From contig NZ_JANHMP010000001.1 of assembly GCF_024609265.1 (NCBI RefSeq), forward strand, positions 1,240,001 through 1,304,000: 64,000 nt of DNA. Reading direction: 5' to 3'. Below, one piece after another: positions 60,794 to 64,000 of the stretch. How positions within the stretch are numbered: the first letter of the stretch is position 1; the number at the start of each line of letters is the position of its first letter. This DNA is from Geothrix campi. GTDB taxonomy: Bacteria > Acidobacteriota > Holophagae > Holophagales > Holophagaceae. The translations under genes were made by a program, and so were the position numbers. Below the pieces are notes generated by a model. It saw only the letters and a list, made by a program, of their open reading frames with translations, had not been told where the DNA came from and did no database searches.

Positions 60794-62206
60794 ATGCATG
60801 GCCCTTCGGAAGCATTCCCCCTGGATGAAGCGTCCATGGACCGGCTGTTGGATGCCGCGCCGGCGCAGGATCCTGTCCGCGTCCGCGACATCCTCGCCCG
60901 GGCCCGGGAGCTGGGGGGCCTGGAGGAGGCCGACCTTCCGATCCTCATGGCCATCCGGCAGCCCGACCTGCTGGACGAACTGTTCCATGCGGCCGAGCAG
61001 GTGAAGGAGGAGATCTACGGCCGGCGCATCGTCCTGTTCGCGCCGCTCTATGTGTCGAACCTCTGCGGCAACGAGTGCCTCTACTGCGCGTTCCGGGCCT
61101 CCAACCGCGGCCTGGCCCGCCGCGCCCTGGGCCAGGCGGAGATCGCCGCCGAGGTGCGCCACCTCCTGCGCCAGGGCCACAAGCGCCTGCTGCTCGTGGC
61201 GGGCGAGGCCTACCCCCATGAGGGCCTGGACTACATCCTGAAGGCCATCCGCACGATCTACGCCACACGCGAAGGCACCGAGAGCATCCGCCGCGTGAAT
61301 GTGAACATCGCCCCCCTGGACCTCCAGGACTTCCGTCGCCTCAGAGAAACCCGGATCGGCACCTATCAGCTGTTCCAGGAGACCTACCACCGGGCCACCT
61401 ACGCCCGGATGCACCCCCGCGGTCTCAAGGCCGACTACGACTGGCGTCTGGGTTGCATGGACCGGGCCATGCAGGCGGGCATCGAGGATGTGGGCATCGG
61501 CGCCCTCTTCGGCCTCCATGACTGGCGCTTCGAGCTGCTGGCCCTCCTGCGCCATGCCCGCCACCTGGAAGACCGCTTCGGGTGCGGACCCCACACCATC
61601 AGCGTGCCGCGCATCGAGCCCGCCGAAGGCTCCACCACCAGCGAAGCCCCGCCCTTCGCCGTGACCGACGCCGACTTCCACAAGCTCGTCGCCATCCTCC
61701 GGCTGGCGGTGCCCTACACGGGGCTGATCCTCAGCACCCGCGAGCGCCCGGAGGTCCGCCGCGAGGTTTTCCACCTGGGCATCAGCCAGATCAGCGCAGG
61801 CAGCCGCACCAACCCCGGCGGCTACCGGGAGGAGGAGGCCGGCAACGGCCCGGGCGACGGCGGCGCCCAGTTCTCCCTGGGCGATCACCGCGACCTGGAC
61901 GAGGTGGTGCGCGACCTGGCCGAGTCCGGTTTCATCCCCAGCTTCTGCACCAGCTGCTACCGCCTGGGCCGCACCGGCGCCGACTTCATGGACCTCGCCA
62001 GGCCCGGCGAGATCAAGCTCCATTGCCAGCCCAACGCCCTCGCCACCCTCCAGGAGTTCGTGGAGGACCATGCCAGCCCCGCCACCCGCGCCGCGGCCGG
62101 AGCCCTGGTCGCGGGCAGCCTCGCCGCCATGGACGACCGGGCCCGCACGCGCGCCGAGGCCATGGTGGCGCGCGTGCGGCGCGGCGAACGCGACGTCTTC
62201 TGCTGA
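60794..62206 (+). CDS. hydG: [FeFe]-hydrogenase maturase HydG (radical SAM tyrosine lyase)
   Basis: HydG cleaves tyrosine to supply the CO and CN ligands of the H-cluster. The 470-residue protein has the radical SAM CxxxCxxC motif at residues 91-98 (CGNECLYC) and a TIM-barrel core. The C-terminal second cluster motif is CTSCYR ... LHCQPNA, which binds the auxiliary dangler-iron cluster. The ATG at 60794 has GGAGG 8 bases upstream; an ATG at 60755 has none. It is followed by hydF after 14 bases and then hydE. Confidence 0.96.
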   Translation: MHGPSEAFPLDEASMDRLLDAAPAQDPVRVRDILARARELGGLEEADLPILMAIRQPDLLDELFHAAEQVKEEIYGRRIVLFAPLYVSNLCGNECLYCAFRASNRGLARRALGQAEIAAEVRHLLRQGHKRLLLVAGEAYPHEGLDYILKAIRTIYATREGTESIRRVNVNIAPLDLQDFRRLRETRIGTYQLFQETYHRATYARMHPRGLKADYDWRLGCMDRAMQAGIEDVGIGALFGLHDWRFELLALLRHARHLEDRFGCGPHTISVPRIEPAEGSTTSEAPPFAVTDADFHKLVAILRLAVPYTGLILSTRERPEVRREVFHLGISQISAGSRTNPGGYREEEAGNGPGDGGAQFSLGDHRDLDEVVRDLAESGFIPSFCTSCYRLGRTGADFMDLARPGEIKLHCQPNALATLQEFVEDHASPATRAAAGALVAGSLAAMDDRARTRAEAMVARVRRGERDVFC

Positions 62207-62220
62207 GCGCCGGGAATCCC

Positions 62221-63441
62221 ATGCAGCCCACGCCCCGCACCCTCCGCCTCCACATCGGCCTCTTCGGGCGCCGCAATGTGGGGAAGTCCTCGCTGCTGAA
62301 CGCCCTCACGCGCCAGCAGGTCTCCCTCGTCTCCGAGCAGGCAGGCACCACCACGGATCCGGTGGAGAAGCCCATGGAGCTGCTGCCGCTGGGTCCAGTG
62401 CTCTTCGTGGACACGGCAGGCCTGGATGACGAGGGCGCCCTCGGGGGCCAGCGCATGGCCCGCACCCGCGCCGTCCTCGAGCGGGTGGACCTGGCCCTCC
62501 TCGTGGCCGAGGCCGGGGCCTGGGGCCCCTTCGAGGACGCCCTCCTGGCCGAGCTGAAGCAGCGGGACATCCCCACCGTGGGGGTCCTGAACAAGGCCGA
62601 CCTGGCGGCTCCCCTGGGCTCCGGACGGGCCCGCGTCGAGGCTTTGGGGACACCCTGCGTGCCGGTCTCAGCCCAGAGCGGCGAAGGTCTGCCGGAGCTT
62701 AAGGAGGCCCTGCTCCGGGTTGCGCCCGGCGGGTTCCTCGACTCCCGTCAGCTGCTCGCGGACCTGGTGCCTCCGGGCCAGGTGGCGATCCTGGTGATGC
62801 CCATCGATTCGGAGGCCCCGAAGGGACGCCTCATCCTGCCCCAGGTCATGGCCATCCGCGACCTGCTGGACGGCCACACCCTGGCCCTGGTGGTGCAGGA
62901 GGGCGAACTGCCGGCGGCGCTGGAGGGGCTGAAGCGTCCCCCGGCCCTGGTCGTCACCGACTCCCAGGCTTTCCAGGGCGTCGCCGCCCAGGTCCCCGCC
63001 GAGGTTCCCCTCACGTCCTTCAGCATCCTGCTGAGCCGCTTCCACGGCGACCTGCGGGCCCAGGTGCGCGGCACCGCCGCCATCGACCGCCTCCGCGGCG
63101 GCGAGCGGGTGCTGGTGGCCGAAGGTTGCACCCATCACCCCGGCGACGAGGACATCGGCCGCGTGAAGCTCCCCCGCTGGCTCGAGGCCAAGGCGGGAGC
63201 GCCGCTGCGCTTCGAGCACATCCAGGGGCGGGACTTCCCCGCGGATCTCGCGTCCTACGCCCTGGTGGTCCACTGCGGCAACTGCATGGGCAACCGCCGC
63301 GAGATGCTGTCCCGCATCCAGCGCTGCGAGGACGCCGGGGTTCCCATCACCAACTACGGGTTGGCCATCGCCTGCGCCAAGGGCATTCTCGACCGCGCGC
63401 TGCGCCCCTTCCCGGAAGCCCTGGAGGCCCTGCATGGCTGA
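62221..63441 (+). CDS. hydF: [FeFe]-hydrogenase maturation GTPase HydF
   Basis: HydF is the scaffold on which the diiron subcluster is assembled and passed to the hydrogenase. The 406-residue protein has an N-terminal GTPase domain with P-loop GRRNVGKSS (residues 16-24), switch motif DTAGLDD and NKAD (LNKADLA), a dimerisation domain, and a C-terminal cluster domain. The cluster ligands follow the family pattern: Cys-x-His (CTHHPGDED) and HCGNC about 46 residues later. It starts 14 bases after hydG and overlaps hydE by 8 bases. Confidence 0.96.
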   Translation: MQPTPRTLRLHIGLFGRRNVGKSSLLNALTRQQVSLVSEQAGTTTDPVEKPMELLPLGPVLFVDTAGLDDEGALGGQRMARTRAVLERVDLALLVAEAGAWGPFEDALLAELKQRDIPTVGVLNKADLAAPLGSGRARVEALGTPCVPVSAQSGEGLPELKEALLRVAPGGFLDSRQLLADLVPPGQVAILVMPIDSEAPKGRLILPQVMAIRDLLDGHTLALVVQEGELPAALEGLKRPPALVVTDSQAFQGVAAQVPAEVPLTSFSILLSRFHGDLRAQVRGTAAIDRLRGGERVLVAEGCTHHPGDEDIGRVKLPRWLEAKAGAPLRFEHIQGRDFPADLASYALVVHCGNCMGNRREMLSRIQRCEDAGVPITNYGLAIACAKGILDRALRPFPEALEALHG

Positions 63442-64000
63442 CCTTGACCAGGGCCGAGTGAAGGCCTGGCTCCGGGAAGACGACCCCGCCACCCTCGAGC
63501 GCCTCTGGGCCGAGGCGGATGCGGTGCGCCGGGCCCGGGTCGGCGACGAGGTCCACCTGCGCGGCCTCATCGAAGCCTCCAGCTTCTGCGTGCGCGCCTG
63601 CCACTACTGCGGGCTGCGGGCTCCCGCCCGGGGCCTGGACCGCTACCGCATGACGGGGGAGGAGATCCTCGACGCGGCCCGGGAGGCCCACCGCCTCGGC
63701 TACGGCAGCGTGGTCATCCAGGCCGGAGAGGACCCGGGCCTCGACCAGGCCTTCATCGCAGCGGTGGTGCGGGCCATCAAGGCCGACACCCCCCTCGCCG
63801 TGACGCTTTCCCTGGGGGAGCGGAGCGACGGGGACCTGGCCGCCTGGAAAGCCGCGGGCGCGGATCGCTACCTGCTGCGCTTCGAGACCAGCGACCCGGA
63901 GCTGTACCACCTCATCCATCCGGACCTGCCGGGCCGGCCCAGCGACCGTCTGGCCCAGCTCCGCCGCATGCGGGACATGGGCTACGAGATCGGCACCGGC
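63434..64000 (+). CDS. hydE: [FeFe]-hydrogenase maturase HydE, 3' end cut off
   Basis: The first 189 codons of HydE, a radical SAM enzyme that helps build the bridging dithiomethylamine ligand, run to the right edge. The CxxxCxxC motif is at residues 52-59 (CVRACHYC), followed by GLRAPARGLDRYRM as in the family, and the SAM-binding region GYGSVVIQAGED is visible. The ATG at 63434 overlaps the hydF stop by 8 bases. The hydG-hydF-hydE order shows a complete maturation operon if the gene is intact outside the window. Confidence 0.94.
   Translation, partial: MADLDQGRVKAWLREDDPATLERLWAEADAVRRARVGDEVHLRGLIEASSFCVRACHYCGLRAPARGLDRYRMTGEEILDAAREAHRLGYGSVVIQAGEDPGLDQAFIAAVVRAIKADTPLAVTLSLGERSDGDLAAWKAAGADRYLLRFETSDPELYHLIHPDLPGRPSDRLAQLRRMRDMGYEIGTG

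Overview
The window is GC-rich, tightly packed bacterial DNA whose gene content points to an anaerobic or microaerophilic Gram-negative bacterium, most likely an acidobacterium of the Holophaga/Geothrix type. This is inferred from family content, not from any search. The evidence is a type IV pilus locus, an RND efflux system, a fused CoA-activase/dehydratase-like protein, an HTH-TolB/FlgO-TPR regulator of the style common in Acidobacteria, PadR/HAAS signalling, and the [FeFe]-hydrogenase maturation set hydG-hydF-hydE.

Layout. 1-1452: two ABC-2 permease genes, the first cut by the left edge. 1511-6358 (minus): a type IV pilus operon, pilB-pilT-pilC-pilin. 6476-9633: an unknown all-helical protein followed by a diguanylate cyclase. 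9669-14853 (minus): the heat-shock operon hrcA-grpE-dnaK-dnaJ. 14905-15747: a glycine-zipper lipoprotein. 15823-17536 (minus): rpmE and prfA, with an extra copy of the prfA 3' end. 17679-18777 (minus): padR plus a HAAS-type membrane protein. 18952-19222: tRNA-Arg(CCG) with a repeat cluster. 19320-24017: cell-wall amidase, hisS, a TPR regulator and a beta-barrel protein. 24048-28370: a 1440-residue fused CoA-activase/dehydratase-like protein. 28689-38822: a DEAD-box helicase, then marR-mdtA-mdtB-mdtC and a small membrane protein. 38856-43634: aspS, then the conserved, functionally obscure AmmeMemoRadiSam triad. 43668-48926: a PEBP-family protein, a flavin reductase-like protein and a pair of DUF3857/transglutaminase-like exported proteins. 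49036-52565: an SRPBCC/ArsR pair with a palindromic operator, a DinB protein, an F420/NADP oxidoreductase, an AT-richer gap, an HTH protein and a SprT-like metalloprotease. 52708-59677: a HAD-IG nucleotidase, a DegT aminotransferase, a soluble histidine kinase, and an operon of membrane histidine kinase, ECF sigma factor and ChrR-like anti-sigma factor. 59818-64000: an EamA exporter and hydG-hydF-hydE, with hydE cut by the right edge.

How genes work together. PilB, PilT, PilC and the pilin form the motor, platform and fibre of a type IV pilus. HrcA represses the chaperone genes it is transcribed with. HydG, HydF and HydE build the H-cluster of [FeFe] hydrogenases, whose structural genes are not in the window. 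MdtA with MdtB and MdtC forms an inner-membrane efflux pump that still needs an outer-membrane channel from elsewhere.

Two structural patterns stand out. First, the 3' ends of prfA and of the sprT-like gene are followed by a GC-rich spacer with a perfect 9-bp-arm, 3-nt-loop hairpin and then a second, in-frame copy of the last codons. The tRNA-Arg region shows a related arrangement of direct and inverted repeats. Second, four genes have a TANNNT box exactly 6 nt before the ATG; three of them have no usable Shine-Dalgarno sequence, as expected of leaderless mRNAs.
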